A program made the translations under genes and the position numbers. Positions 1-8,369 of a stretch of 64,000 bases of DNA are shown piece by piece (position 1 is the first letter of the stretch; every line of letters begins with the position of its first letter). Location: positions 103,042 through 167,041 of the forward strand of contig JAFLCU010000008.1 of the NCBI GenBank assembly GCA_017303355.1, given 5' to 3'. Origin of the DNA: Caulobacterales bacterium. Its GTDB lineage: Bacteria; Pseudomonadota; Alphaproteobacteria; Caulobacterales; Aquidulcibacteraceae. The notes beneath the pieces are model-generated. The model saw nothing but the letters and a program-made list of their open reading frames with translations, had not been told where the DNA came from and ran no database searches.

Positions 1-651
1 GGCCTCTTTCTCTTCTATTTCCAGTTCGTGCTTGGCTTCGAGAACGAGGCGCAAACGCTGCTCGCCATCTATTTCATGGCCGGCCTGCTCGGCGTGCCGA
101 TCTGGTGGTGGCTCGCGCGTGCGCGCGGCAAGCACGTAGCGTTGCAGATCGCGCTAGTATTCGGCTCGCTGACCACAGCAGGCATCGTGATCTTGCCTGC
201 GCACGAATTCTGGTTCGCGGCTCCTGCGATGCTGGCGGCAGGCCTTACCAATGGCGGCGGCGTTTTGCTGACACGCGCGCTTATGGCCGACGTCGTGGAT
301 GAGGATGAATTGCGCACAGGCGCGCGCCGCTCGGGCCTCTTCTTTGGCGTGTTGCTGACGACATCAAAGCTGGGAGTCGCGGCTGGCCCCATCACCTACG
401 CCATTCTGGGCGCCGTAGGCTTCGTGCCGGGGCTCGGCGCGGCGAATTCAGAGCAAGCGCTCATGACGCTAGGCATCCTCTTCATCGCCGTGCCGGTCGT
501 GCTGTACGCGCTGGCCGCGCTCTCACTGCACAAATACCCGCTCGACGAAAAAGCTCAGGCCGAACTCCACGCGGCCATCGCCGCGCGTCACGCCGCGAAT
601 GAAGCGGTGGAGGAAAAGCCAGGCCCCGCGTCCGGCGCGCTGGCGGACTGA
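1..651 (+). CDS. GPH/MelB-type MFS sugar:cation symporter, C-terminal part (cut by window edge)
   Basis: The frame is open from base 1, so the start lies left of the window; 216 residues are visible. The protein is strongly hydrophobic with about five membrane segments. It carries the cytoplasmic loop ADVVDEDELRTGARRSG (near 290-345), which matches the signature of the glycoside-pentoside-hexuronide:cation symporter family (D-x-D-E-L-x-T-G-x-R-R-x-G-L-F). Family knowledge suggests cation-coupled uptake of a sugar or glycoside across the inner membrane. The tail after the last membrane segment is charged and Ala/Glu-rich. Its last 64 bp overlap the convergent glycosyltransferase gene. Family assignment is firm; the substrate cannot be inferred. 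Confidence 0.85.
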   Translation, partial: GLFLFYFQFVLGFENEAQTLLAIYFMAGLLGVPIWWWLARARGKHVALQIALVFGSLTTAGIVILPAHEFWFAAPAMLAAGLTNGGGVLLTRALMADVVDEDELRTGARRSGLFFGVLLTTSKLGVAAGPITYAILGAVGFVPGLGAANSEQALMTLGILFIAVPVVLYALAALSLHKYPLDEKAQAELHAAIAARHAANEAVEEKPGPASGALAD

Positions 652-1400
652 CGCCACGCCGCGAACAGCGAAAAGATGCGCAGCCCGTCAACGAGGTAGC
701 GTTTGCCTAAGCGGCGCGGCTCACTGATCAGGCGGTAGAACCATTCCAAGCCCGCGCGGCGCATCCACACTGGCGCCCGGGTGGTTTTGCCCGAGAGATA
801 GTCGGCGGCCGCGCCAACGCAGAGGCCAACGCCGCCCGCGTCGCCGCGTTGAGCGATGGCATAGGCGATCATCTCTTGCTGCGGCGCGCCGACACAAAGG
901 AGGGTGAAGCGCGATGGCTGCGTCGCCGCGAACGCGGCCGCTTCGACGATCGCTTGCGGATTTTGCTTCAGCCCCATTGGCGGATTGTGCCAACGCACAT
1001 TGGTGAGGCCGTAGCGGCGCTTCAGCGAAGCAATGACTTCGGCGTCGCCGCCAATGATGGTGATCGGCTCGCGCGGATCAATCACACTGTCGAACAGGCG
1101 CTCGGCCAAGTCAGCCCCCGTCGCCACGGGCAGGTACATGCCGACATGACGGGCCAATCGACCGAGGATGCGGCTATCGTTCAGCAATAACCATGCGCGC
1201 TCATAGAGCGGCCGGCGCGCCGGCTCTTCCGAGAGGCCGACCATGTGATCGACATTGGGCGTGGCCACGTACACGAACGGCAAATCCAAGCTTGCGCGCG
1301 CCGTCACCGCATCGGTCGCCGCATCGAGATCGAGCTGACTGAACTCAAGACCGAGAAATTCCGCGCCGCGACGCCGCGGGGCTGTGCCGTCGAAGGCCAT
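588..1400 (-). CDS. WecG/TagA/CpsF-family glycosyltransferase
   Basis: This 270-residue protein matches the WecG/TagA/CpsF family (GT26), which transfers N-acetylmannosamine, ManNAc uronate or glucose to lipid-linked intermediates in surface-polysaccharide synthesis at the cytoplasmic membrane. Visible family motifs in order are VATPNVDH, LLNDSRILG, VATGADL, TIIGGD, NPPMG, CVGAPQQE, GVGLCVGAAADYLSG and the basic C-terminal stretch AGLEWFYRLISEPRRLGKRY. Length is typical. The 3' end overlaps the convergent transporter gene by 64 bp. mnmC lies 23 bp upstream on the same strand, which suggests read-through. No other polysaccharide genes are next to it, so the acceptor is unknown. Confidence 0.9.
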   Translation of the reverse strand: MAFDGTAPRRRGAEFLGLEFSQLDLDAATDAVTARASLDLPFVYVATPNVDHMVGLSEEPARRPLYERAWLLLNDSRILGRLARHVGMYLPVATGADLAERLFDSVIDPREPITIIGGDAEVIASLKRRYGLTNVRWHNPPMGLKQNPQAIVEAAAFAATQPSRFTLLCVGAPQQEMIAYAIAQRGDAGGVGLCVGAAADYLSGKTTRAPVWMRRAGLEWFYRLISEPRRLGKRYLVDGLRIFSLFAAWRQSASAPDAGPGFSSTASFAA

Positions 1401-1423
1401 CTTTTGTTATCCCAAACGCGAAA

Positions 1424-3295
1424 TTAACGCCGTTTGAGCGACCTATGCAGAAAGCGGGCCGGATGAATCGCCTCCAGCGCGCGCGTCGAGAGTAGTTGCG
1501 GCTCACCAAACATTTCCGACGCAATGCGTTCGCCCAGCAACGGAGCAAAAGTTAAACCACGCGCGCCGAGCCCACCGATAACGTAAATGCCGCGATGCGC
1601 CGGCGGCTGCGCTTGCGTGTCGGGCGCACGCCCGTGTGCGATGTCGGAGTATTGCGCGAGCCATGCCTCCGCATCGGGCAGAAGCCCAGCGACGGGCGCG
1701 CGATCGGGCGTGGTGGCGCGATAGGACGCGCGTGAACGCAACGTCTCAGGCTTAAGGCTCGCCGCGATATCCGGCGCGAGCGCTGCAAGGGCCGCGATAT
1801 TCTGGGCACGAGATACAGCGGAGGCCTCGCCACCCTCGGCTGCATCAACCTTGTCGAAGGTCGCCCCAAACAAGACGCCGCCACCAAAGGGCGCGACGTA
1901 GGAGCCACTGGTGATGGCGTGTGCTGGGCTTGCGCCCTCGCCCCATTCGATCTGCCCGCGCGACAAGGCGATGGGCAGAAACCGCGCTGGCGCGAACGCC
2001 GTGAGCGCCGCGCCACATGCGAGCACGATCGCATCCGCTTTCAGCATAGCCCGGTCGTCGGGCGCCCGCAGCACCCAAGCGCCGTCTTCAGCTTGCTCAA
2101 TCGCGTGCACTGGCGCTTCGAGCATGAGCCGCGCGCCTTGCAGCATCTTCGCGACCGCCGCCTGCGGCGACACCACGCCCGCGCGCGCATGCAGCGCACC
2201 GTGCGCCGTGCGCGAGAACCAGTCCTCCGGCAGCGGCGGATCGTTCAGCAAATCCTCAAGCGCCACGCCGTCCTTTGCGCCAGCGCGCTGTTCAACCCCG
2301 CGCGCATTGAACACGCTCAATTCCTCGTACGCCGCGACGGCGGCCAGGTAGGAGGCCAGGAAAAGCTCGCTGAGCGGCCCCTCGCCGCGATCGAGACGGG
2401 GCATCACGAGGCCAACCGGGTTGCCGCTTGCGCCGGCGCCTAGCGCGGCGGCCGCGTCCAGCACCACCGTCTCGACGCCGCGCCGCGCCAAGGCTTGGGC
2501 GCAGGCAGCCCCGGCAATGCCCGCGCCGACGATAGCGACGCGTCGCGGATGATGAGCGGCGTACGGATAGATCGAGGCGGATGACGCCGGCGCGTCCTCG
2601 AACACCGCCTCGAGCCGCTCCCGCTTGGCCCCAAATCCTGGGCGCTTCGCCACCGCGAAGCCCGCGCCTTCAAGCGCACGGCGGACGTGGCCCGCCACGG
2701 TGAAGCTCGCCAGCCGTGCGCCCGGCGCCGAAAGCCTGGCGATCTCCCGAACGATGCCCTCGCCCCACATGCTCTCATTGCGCGCCGGGGCGAAGCCGTC
2801 CCAGAACCAAGCGTCGAACGCGCCGTTCATCGCGCTCAGCACGGCCTCGGCGTCGCCCGTCCACAGCGTCAGCGCAAATCCGTCCTCGGGAAACCAAAGA
2901 CGCTGCGGGCCGAAAGCGCGCGCCGGCCAACGCGCGAGAAGCTTCTCGGTAAGGTCCGAAATTTCTGGAAAAGCCGCCAATGCGCGGGCTGCGTCATCCC
3001 GCTCGAGCGGGCACGCTTCGATACTCGAGATATGCAAAACCGCATGAGGAGATCGTGTCTTTTTCCAGGCACGCCATGCCGCCAAAATGTTCAAACCCGT
3101 GCCGAAACCGAGTTCGCAGAGGGAGAAACGATCCCTGTTTTCCCACGCTTTCGGCAATCCGGTTCCCGCCAGAAACACTGCCTCCGCCTCGGCCAGACCT
3201 CCAGCTTTGGAGAAATAGACATCATCATGCGCCGCCGCGCGCGGTGCGCCTTCGGGGGTCCAAGTAATATCGGGCGAGGGCGGCAGGCGGATCAT
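1424..3295 (-). CDS. mnmC: MnmC, bifunctional tRNA cmnm5s2U34 oxidoreductase / mnm5s2U34 methyltransferase
   Basis: The 623-residue protein has the two-domain MnmC layout. The N-terminal methyltransferase (about 1-240) shows the SAM motif ELGFGTGLNILAAW and DAWFWDGFAPARNESMW. The C-terminal FAD oxidoreductase (about 245-600) shows the dinucleotide motif VAIVGAGIAGAACAQALARR. MnmC completes the 5-methylaminomethyl modification of wobble uridine 34 in tRNAs for Lys, Glu, Gln and others: the FAD domain removes the carboxymethyl group and the SAM domain methylates the amine. It starts just downstream of the terminator closing the lipoprotein gene, so it is probably transcribed on its own or with the glycosyltransferase gene that follows. 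Length and domain order fit the fused enterobacterial-type enzyme. Confidence 0.95.
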   Translation of the reverse strand: MIRLPPSPDITWTPEGAPRAAAHDDVYFSKAGGLAEAEAVFLAGTGLPKAWENRDRFSLCELGFGTGLNILAAWRAWKKTRSPHAVLHISSIEACPLERDDAARALAAFPEISDLTEKLLARWPARAFGPQRLWFPEDGFALTLWTGDAEAVLSAMNGAFDAWFWDGFAPARNESMWGEGIVREIARLSAPGARLASFTVAGHVRRALEGAGFAVAKRPGFGAKRERLEAVFEDAPASSASIYPYAAHHPRRVAIVGAGIAGAACAQALARRGVETVVLDAAAALGAGASGNPVGLVMPRLDRGEGPLSELFLASYLAAVAAYEELSVFNARGVEQRAGAKDGVALEDLLNDPPLPEDWFSRTAHGALHARAGVVSPQAAVAKMLQGARLMLEAPVHAIEQAEDGAWVLRAPDDRAMLKADAIVLACGAALTAFAPARFLPIALSRGQIEWGEGASPAHAITSGSYVAPFGGGVLFGATFDKVDAAEGGEASAVSRAQNIAALAALAPDIAASLKPETLRSRASYRATTPDRAPVAGLLPDAEAWLAQYSDIAHGRAPDTQAQPPAHRGIYVIGGLGARGLTFAPLLGERIASEMFGEPQLLSTRALEAIHPARFLHRSLKRR

Positions 3296-3320
3296 GACGG
3301 GTGATGACTATGCCTCAAAC

Positions 3321-3350
3321 GAAAACGAGCCGCCCTCTCGGGCGGCTCGT
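3321..3350 (-). terminator. Rho-independent terminator of the small lipoprotein gene
   Basis: A perfect 11-bp stem (3325-3335 with 3340-3350) encloses a four-base loop. On the minus strand it is followed by a T-rich run (complement of the A's at 3322-3325). It sits 25 bp after the stop of the lipoprotein gene and before mnmC. Confidence 0.9.
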
Positions 3351-3375
3351 CGCAGAACTACATCCGTAGAATAGA

Positions 3376-3600
3376 TTACGGAGTCGTGGCCGGAGCGGCA
3401 GCCGGATCAGCCGGAGCGGCCGCCGGATCAGCCGGAGCAGCAGCCGGATCGGCCGGTGCTTCAGCAGGAGCTTCAGCCGGAGCAGCTTCTTCAACTGCGG
3501 CCGGTTCTTCCGTCGTCGCCGTCGTTTGGCCACAGGCCGCGACGCCGAAGGCGAGAACGGCAGCGGCAGCAGCCGCCATGCCCAACTTGAACTTCGTCAT
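3376..3600 (-). CDS. Small Ala/Pro-rich lipoprotein
   Basis: I chose the ATG at 3600 (74 residues) because a GAGGGG ribosome site lies just upstream and the encoded N-terminus is a lipoprotein signal: basic MTKFK, an Ala-rich hydrophobic core and a VAAC lipobox with Cys23 as the lipidation site. A longer reading from 3663 would bury this signal. The mature part is low-complexity Glu/Ala/Pro and contains three exact seven-residue repeats (PADPAAA, residues 49-69). This resembles small periplasmic spacer or cell-wall-associated lipoproteins, but no family is recognised. It ends before a strong terminator and appears to be a one-gene unit. Confidence 0.75.
   Translation of the reverse strand: MTKFKLGMAAAAAAVLAFGVAACGQTTATTEEPAAVEEAAPAEAPAEAPADPAAAPADPAAAPADPAAAPATTP
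3394..3456 (-). repeat. Three 21-bp tandem repeats inside the lipoprotein gene
   Basis: Three consecutive near-identical 21-bp units encode PADPAAA each. The period is a multiple of three, so copy-number change would keep the frame. Confidence 0.8.
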
Positions 3601-3734
3601 AGGTTCTACCCCTCGTCTCAGCGCCGAGGTCGACCCCCAACGCAGGAACCGATTCCATGCCAAGGATTAACCCTATTGGCAAGCGGCGCCTTTAGACATG
3701 GGTATGCATATCCGCATAGCGCGGGCAATCAAGG

Positions 3735-4601
3735 TTATGCCTCGGTCGCCGCCGCCAACGCCTCTTCGAGCTGCGCGAAGGACGGCTGCATCATCGACGG
3801 CACGGAGCCACGACCGATTTCCACCGAAACCTGCGCCGCGTTGCCGTGCAAGTGCGCCACGAGCACATCGCGAATAATTTTGTAAAATTGCGCGTCCTGC
3901 TCGATCACCGCGTTCAAGCGCGACGCCATCGGGCCGACGATGCCATAGGCGAGGAACACGCCCAGGAACGTCCCGACCAGCGCCTTACCGATCATGAGGC
4001 CCAGCACTTCCGGGGGCTCGTTGATGGCGCCCATGGTCTTCACGATGCCCAACACGGCCGCGACGATGCCCAGCGCCGGCAGGCCGTCGGCCATACCCTG
4101 CAGCGCATGCGCGGGATGCAGCGCTTCGTGATGGTGTTTCTCGATCTGCTTTTCCATGGCGTCTTCGACCTGGTGCGGGTCGTCGAGGTTCATGGTCATC
4201 ATGCGCAGCGTGTCGCAGATGAAATCGACCACGAAGTGGTCTTTGCAAAGCTTCGGATATTTCTGAAAGATCGGGCTCTCTTCGGGCTTTTCGATGTGCG
4301 CTTCGAGCGCGACGACGCCCTTGGTCTTCATCAGCTTCGTAAGCTGGAACAGCAGCGCAAGCAGGTCGCCGTAATCCTTCTTGCCCCATTTGGGGCCCGA
4401 CATCACCTTGGCGAAGCCGCCCACGACACCTTTGAGGCCATGCATGTCGTTGGAGATGATCGTCGCGCCAACGGCCGCGCCAAAGATCATCATGAATTCC
4501 ATCGGCGCGGCTTCGATGATGACCTCGAAATGGCCGCCGGCGAGCATGAAGCCGCCGAACACCATGCCGAACACCACTGCGAGGCCGATAATTGGAAACA
4601 T
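3735..4601 (-). CDS. motA: MotA, flagellar motor stator subunit
   Basis: The 288-residue protein matches MotA, the proton-channel stator component of the flagellar motor in the inner membrane. It begins with two membrane segments (MFPIIGLAVVFGMVFGGFML and a second near 33-52). A large cytoplasmic loop follows, then two C-terminal segments with the conserved prolines in ADGLPALGIVAAVLGI and FLAYGIVGPM, the residues implicated in coupling proton flow to torque. A MotB partner is not adjacent, as is common in Caulobacter relatives where motA and motB are apart. It is transcribed away from the MFS gene, with about 125 bp between them holding the promoters. Confidence 0.95.
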   Translation of the reverse strand: MFPIIGLAVVFGMVFGGFMLAGGHFEVIIEAAPMEFMMIFGAAVGATIISNDMHGLKGVVGGFAKVMSGPKWGKKDYGDLLALLFQLTKLMKTKGVVALEAHIEKPEESPIFQKYPKLCKDHFVVDFICDTLRMMTMNLDDPHQVEDAMEKQIEKHHHEALHPAHALQGMADGLPALGIVAAVLGIVKTMGAINEPPEVLGLMIGKALVGTFLGVFLAYGIVGPMASRLNAVIEQDAQFYKIIRDVLVAHLHGNAAQVSVEIGRGSVPSMMQPSFAQLEEALAAATEA

Positions 4602-4725
4602 TGCTAACGCGTCTTTACCAAAGGCATTCCGCCAACACCGCCTTATGCACGCCCGCGCTTAACGCGCCGTTTCGGTTGATGGATTGAAAGCGAAAACGAG
4701 CGGGTCTATCGCTGTTCGACCGCCG

Positions 4726-6003
4726 ATGACCGAAGCTTCCCTAACGTCGCCCCCGCCGCGCCGTCGCCAATTCCTTCTGCTCTTCATGTGCTTGCTCGTG
4801 ATTGGCGCGGGCAATTCCATGTTGCTGGCGGTCGCCCCGCCATTGGTGCGCCAACTCGGGCTCCCGGATTCAAGCGTAGGCTGGATCTTCTCGCTCTCGG
4901 CGTTGCTCTGGGTGTTTACGAGTCCTTACTGGGGCCGCGTATCCGACCGCACCGGGCGCAAGCCGATCATCGCGCTCGGCCTTGCCGCCTATTGCGCCTC
5001 GATGGCGTCGTTTGGCGTCGTCGTGATGCTCGGCTTGAACAACGTCATCAGCGGCCTTGGGCTTTTCATCTCACTGATGTTGGCGCGCGCGATCTTCGGC
5101 GCGTTCGGCTCGGCTTCCTCGCCGCCTGCGCAAGCCTACATCGCCGACCGCACCACCCGCTTGGAGCGCACCGAACAACTCGCCGGCCTCACCGCCGCTT
5201 TCGCGATGGGTCAAGCGTTTGGCCCCGCGATTTGCGCAGCGCTCGCCGCTTGGGTTGGGCTTGTGTTTCCGATCTGGCTTGTCGCCGCCCTCGCCGCCGC
5301 CGCTGCGTTTTCGATCTGGCGCTACCTTCCAGAGCACACGCCGCCCCAAAGCGAACGTCCGCGTGGCGGCGATTTCCGCGAGCAAATGGCGCTTGCACGC
5401 GACCCACGCCTATCTGGCTATCTGATCTACGGTTTCGGCCTATCGGTCGTCGCGGGCGTGACCGTGCAAGTGTTCGGATTGTTTACGATGGACCGCTTGG
5501 GCGTGTCCGGCGAGCACGGCGCCGAACTCACCGCCGCCGGCTTCATGGTCAATGCATTGGCGCTGCTCGCGACACAGATGGCGCTGCTGCCGCGCATCAA
5601 GCTCACGCCGCGCGGCTTGATGGCGTGGGGCGCCGGCCTTTGCGCGTGCGGAGTCGCCATTCAAATCATCGCGCCGAGCCTCGGCGCGTTGCTCGTGTCG
5701 CAAGCCATTCAAGGCTTGGGCGCGGGGTTGGCGCGCTCCGGCTTCAGCGGCGGCGCGTCCGTGGCGGTGCGGCCGAGCGAGCAAGGGTCCGCGGCGGGCC
5801 TTGTCGTTTCTGTCAACGGCGCCGGCTTCATCTTTTCGCCGATCGTCGGCGGGGTCGCCTACGAGACGCTCGGCATGAACGTGCCGCTAATGATCACCGT
5901 CGCGCTGCTGATCGGCATGCTCACCTTCACGCTGCGCAGCCGCCGCTTGCGCAACGCCAGCGTGATCGACCAGCCACCCAGCGAGCCAACGACTCCAAGC
6001 TGA
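4726..6003 (+). CDS. MFS transporter, DHA1-like (drug/metabolite exporter)
   Basis: I place the start at ATG 4726 (425 residues). A TTG at 4684 would add 14 residues with no better ribosome site. The protein has about 12 membrane segments and a clear MFS motif A between segments 2 and 3 (YWGRVSDRTGRKP). Gly/Pro-rich segment 5 (AFAMGQAFGPAICAALAAW) is typical of drug:proton antiporters of the DHA1 group. Such proteins export hydrophobic compounds or metabolites across the inner membrane. No regulator is adjacent. It ends two bases before the convergent transglycosylase stop. Substrate is unknown. Confidence 0.85.
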   Translation: MTEASLTSPPPRRRQFLLLFMCLLVIGAGNSMLLAVAPPLVRQLGLPDSSVGWIFSLSALLWVFTSPYWGRVSDRTGRKPIIALGLAAYCASMASFGVVVMLGLNNVISGLGLFISLMLARAIFGAFGSASSPPAQAYIADRTTRLERTEQLAGLTAAFAMGQAFGPAICAALAAWVGLVFPIWLVAALAAAAAFSIWRYLPEHTPPQSERPRGGDFREQMALARDPRLSGYLIYGFGLSVVAGVTVQVFGLFTMDRLGVSGEHGAELTAAGFMVNALALLATQMALLPRIKLTPRGLMAWGAGLCACGVAIQIIAPSLGALLVSQAIQGLGAGLARSGFSGGASVAVRPSEQGSAAGLVVSVNGAGFIFSPIVGGVAYETLGMNVPLMITVALLIGMLTFTLRSRRLRNASVIDQPPSEPTTPS

Positions 6004-7470
6004 TCAACCGGCCGAAGCGCGCGCACGTTCCAGCACAACATCGGTGGCGCGGCCGCGCACCTCCATGCCTTGCGCACGCTCGAAGGCGCGGATCGCGTCG
6101 CGCGTGCGCGAACCGATCACGCCGTCCGCCGTGCCTGCGCCGTAACCCAAGCGATTGAGCAAGCGCTGTAGCTCGCGCACGCCGCGACGATCGAGCCCAC
6201 GCGGCGCGCGCGGCGGCTCCACGGCCACGCCGGAGCGCGCCCGAACCTGATCCAACAATGCGAGCGTGGGGAAGCCATCGGCAGGCAATTGCGTATCGGC
6301 CTGGAAAGCACGCACGGCCCGCCGCGTGCCGGAGCCGAACAGGCCATCGACGGCGCCCGCATCATAGCCCAGGCCGTTCAACAGCGTCTGCAATTCGACG
6401 GTTTGATCGCGGTTAAGCGCGCCGATCTGACGTGGCCAGCTTTGCACCAGGCCGCCGCGCCCATCCATCGCGCGCGCCAGCAACGCCACCACGAGCGCGT
6501 AGCGATCGGAATTATTGTAGCGCCGGATCACCGCGAAATTGTGGTGCAGCAGAAGCGCCGGCCCCTGCGCGCCCGCGGGCAAGAACAATTGCGCCTGCAA
6601 ATCGCGCTGATCGGCCGGCCACACGCCACCCTCAACGCGCGTCACGCCGCGCTGCTGCCAATCGGAAACGCTACGCATCGTGCCGTCGGCGAGCGCATAG
6701 TCGAAGCCGTTCGGCAAACGCACCTCGTCAAACACCGGCTCACCCGCGCGCCAGCCGCGATCTTGCAGATAATTGCCGATGGACGCGGCGACATCGCCGC
6801 GATTGGTCCAAATATCGCGATGGCCGTCATTGTCCCAATCGACTGCGGTAGAGAGATAAACGTCCGGCATGAATTGCGGCTGGCCAAGCGCGCCGGCCCA
6901 GGACGAGCGCAATTGCGCTTGATCGGCCAAGCCGCGCTCGACCATTTCGGCAAGCGCCATCAGATAGGTTTCGAACTGCGCGCGACGACGGCCTTCGAAG
7001 GCCAATGTCGCGAGCGCGGTTTGCGCATCCCAATTCAGTGCGGCTTCGCCGTAATTGCTCTCCAGGCCCCAGATGCCGAGAATGATGCCGCTCGGCACGC
7101 CGTAGCGCTGCTCGACGTCGCGCAACGTGCCGCCGATTTCGTTCTTCAGCGCGCGACCGCCGGCGATGCGATTTTCGGTGACGCGGTTGGTGACGTAGTC
7201 CCACACCGGGGAGACGAATTCGGGCTGGCGCTGATCCAGCTCGATCACCCGATCATCGACGCGGATGCCGCTGAGCAGCCGGCCAAGCACGGCTGGGTCC
7301 CGCCCACGGGCCACGGCGCGGCGGGTGAAATCGTCGCGCCATTCGTCGAAGGCCTGGTCGCCTGAGGTGGCGAAGGTCGGCGGCTGGGGCGCGGGCTGGG
7401 CCACCACGGCGGACGGCCCGCAGGCAATCGCCAGTGAAACCGCCACAGCCAGAACAAAAGCACGCGCCAT
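6004..7470 (-). CDS. MltB-family lytic murein transglycosylase with two peptidoglycan-binding domains
   Basis: I chose ATG 7470 (488 residues) because AAGGGGA precedes it and the encoded N-terminus [18 protein letters not shown] is a signal peptide, possibly a lipoprotein signal (Cys17). The catalytic SLT_2/GH103 domain (about 40-340) shows the acid in [11 protein letters not shown] and the motifs [14 protein letters not shown] and [10 protein letters not shown]. Two tandem PG_binding_1 domains follow (about 365-420 and 430-485), each with the LQxLLNxLGY...DGxxGxxTRxAIRAF pattern. The enzyme should cleave glycan strands in the periplasm, forming 1,6-anhydro ends. It stands alone and converges with the MFS gene. 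Two binding domains instead of one suggest tight sacculus attachment. Confidence 0.92.
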   Translation of the reverse strand: MARAFVLAVAVSLAIACGPSAVVAQPAPQPPTFATSGDQAFDEWRDDFTRRAVARGRDPAVLGRLLSGIRVDDRVIELDQRQPEFVSPVWDYVTNRVTENRIAGGRALKNEIGGTLRDVEQRYGVPSGIILGIWGLESNYGEAALNWDAQTALATLAFEGRRRAQFETYLMALAEMVERGLADQAQLRSSWAGALGQPQFMPDVYLSTAVDWDNDGHRDIWTNRGDVAASIGNYLQDRGWRAGEPVFDEVRLPNGFDYALADGTMRSVSDWQQRGVTRVEGGVWPADQRDLQAQLFLPAGAQGPALLLHHNFAVIRRYNNSDRYALVVALLARAMDGRGGLVQSWPRQIGALNRDQTVELQTLLNGLGYDAGAVDGLFGSGTRRAVRAFQADTQLPADGFPTLALLDQVRARSGVAVEPPRAPRGLDRRGVRELQRLLNRLGYGAGTADGVIGSRTRDAIRAFERAQGMEVRGRATDVVLERARASAG

Positions 7471-7540
7471 CCGGTATCCCCTTAAATGCCAGCCCCCGAC
7501 GGCCATAGATTGCGTCGGCATCGCCATCAACGTCCCTGCA

Positions 7541-7568
7541 TTGACTTCCACGGGCCGGCCCCTTATTG
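7541..7568 (+). promoter_or_regulatory. Promoter of rpmJ
   Basis: TTGACT (7541-7546), a 16-bp spacer and TTATTG (7563-7568), followed by the GC-rich discriminator ACCCCGC and then TTCCATTTT. The same arrangement precedes rpmE and rpsU in this window. Confidence 0.75.
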
Positions 7569-7603
7569 ACCCCGCTTCCATTTTCGCCCCGGAATTCTCG
7601 GCC

Positions 7604-7729
7604 ATGAAAGTCAAGTCGTCGCTCAAGTCGCTCAAAGCCCGCCACCGGGCTTGCCGGGTCGTGCGCCGCAAGGGCCGGGTTTACGTCATCAACAAAGTTG
7701 ACCCGCGCTATAAGGCGAAACAGGGCTAA
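7604..7729 (+). CDS. rpmJ: Ribosomal protein bL36 (zinc-free type)
   Basis: This 41-residue protein starts [18 protein letters not shown] and ends YKAKQG, the pattern of alphaproteobacterial L36. It has one cysteine (Cys17) instead of the Cys3-His zinc ribbon, so it is the zinc-independent form. L36 is the smallest large-subunit protein and binds 23S rRNA. The gene has its own promoter just upstream and is monocistronic-looking, divergent from the transglycosylase. Confidence 0.95.
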   Translation: MKVKSSLKSLKARHRACRVVRRKGRVYVINKVDPRYKAKQG

Positions 7730-7808
7730 TTTAGGCCCGTTTCCAAGACTATTGGCGCCACAGGCCCTCGCGGGCGTGGTGAACTTCGAGTAAAGTGCGC
7801 GCGATTCA

Positions 7809-8369
7809 ATGCGCCGCCTGTTCCTCTCTCTGATTGCAGCTCTTTCGGTCGCCGCGTGCGGTGCTGGCGAACCTGCGCCCATGCGCACCGATCCAGAGCT
7901 GGACGCGCTGTTTGCGCAGTTGGAACAGGCCGAGGACGCGACGACCGCCGCTCCGGTCGAGCAGGCGATCTGGAATCATTGGTCCGAATCCGGCTCCCCT
8001 ACGGTCAACGTGCTGCTCGAGCGCGCCGCCGCCGCCGAAAGCGACGGCGATAACGAACTGGCGGGCCGTTTTCTCGACCAGGCTAGCGATTTGGCCCCCA
8101 ATTACGCCGAGCCGTGGAACCGGCGGGCGAACTTGGCCTACCAGTCCGAAGACTACCCGGCCGCGATCGCCGCCATTCAGGAAACGCTGAAGCGCGAACC
8201 GCGTCATTTCGCGGCCATGGCCGGTTTGGGCCTGATCTACGAAGAGCTGGGCCAGCAGCGTGCGGCGCTGGAGGCTTTTCGCGCGGCTTTGGTCATACAC
8301 CCAAACTACGAGCCCGCGCTTCAAGGCGTTCGCCGGCTTGAGCCGCGCGTGGACGGCCGCGACGCATGA
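7809..8369 (+). CDS. TPR-repeat lipoprotein
   Basis: The 186-residue protein opens with a lipoprotein signal, MRRLFLSLIAALSVAAC, with Cys17 as the probable lipidation site. From about residue 60 it has tandem tetratricopeptide repeats (for example EPWNRRANLAYQSEDYPAAI and GLGLIYEELGQQRAALEAF), helical hairpins used for protein-protein contacts. It is therefore probably a membrane-anchored periplasmic adaptor. Its stop overlaps the start of the alpha/beta hydrolase gene (ATGA at 8366), so the two are translationally coupled and likely work together. No specific partner can be named. Confidence 0.8.
   Translation: MRRLFLSLIAALSVAACGAGEPAPMRTDPELDALFAQLEQAEDATTAAPVEQAIWNHWSESGSPTVNVLLERAAAAESDGDNELAGRFLDQASDLAPNYAEPWNRRANLAYQSEDYPAAIAAIQETLKREPRHFAAMAGLGLIYEELGQQRAALEAFRAALVIHPNYEPALQGVRRLEPRVDGRDA

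Noticed and set aside
3394..3456. Tandem repeats as a CRISPR or satellite
   Set aside because: Repeats are 21 bp in phase with codons for PADPAAA, with no spacers.
4602..4618. Possible CtrA site (GTAA-N7-TTAG) before motA
   Set aside because: Two mismatches to TTAA-N7-TTAA, and it lies within three bases of the start codon, too close for a promoter.
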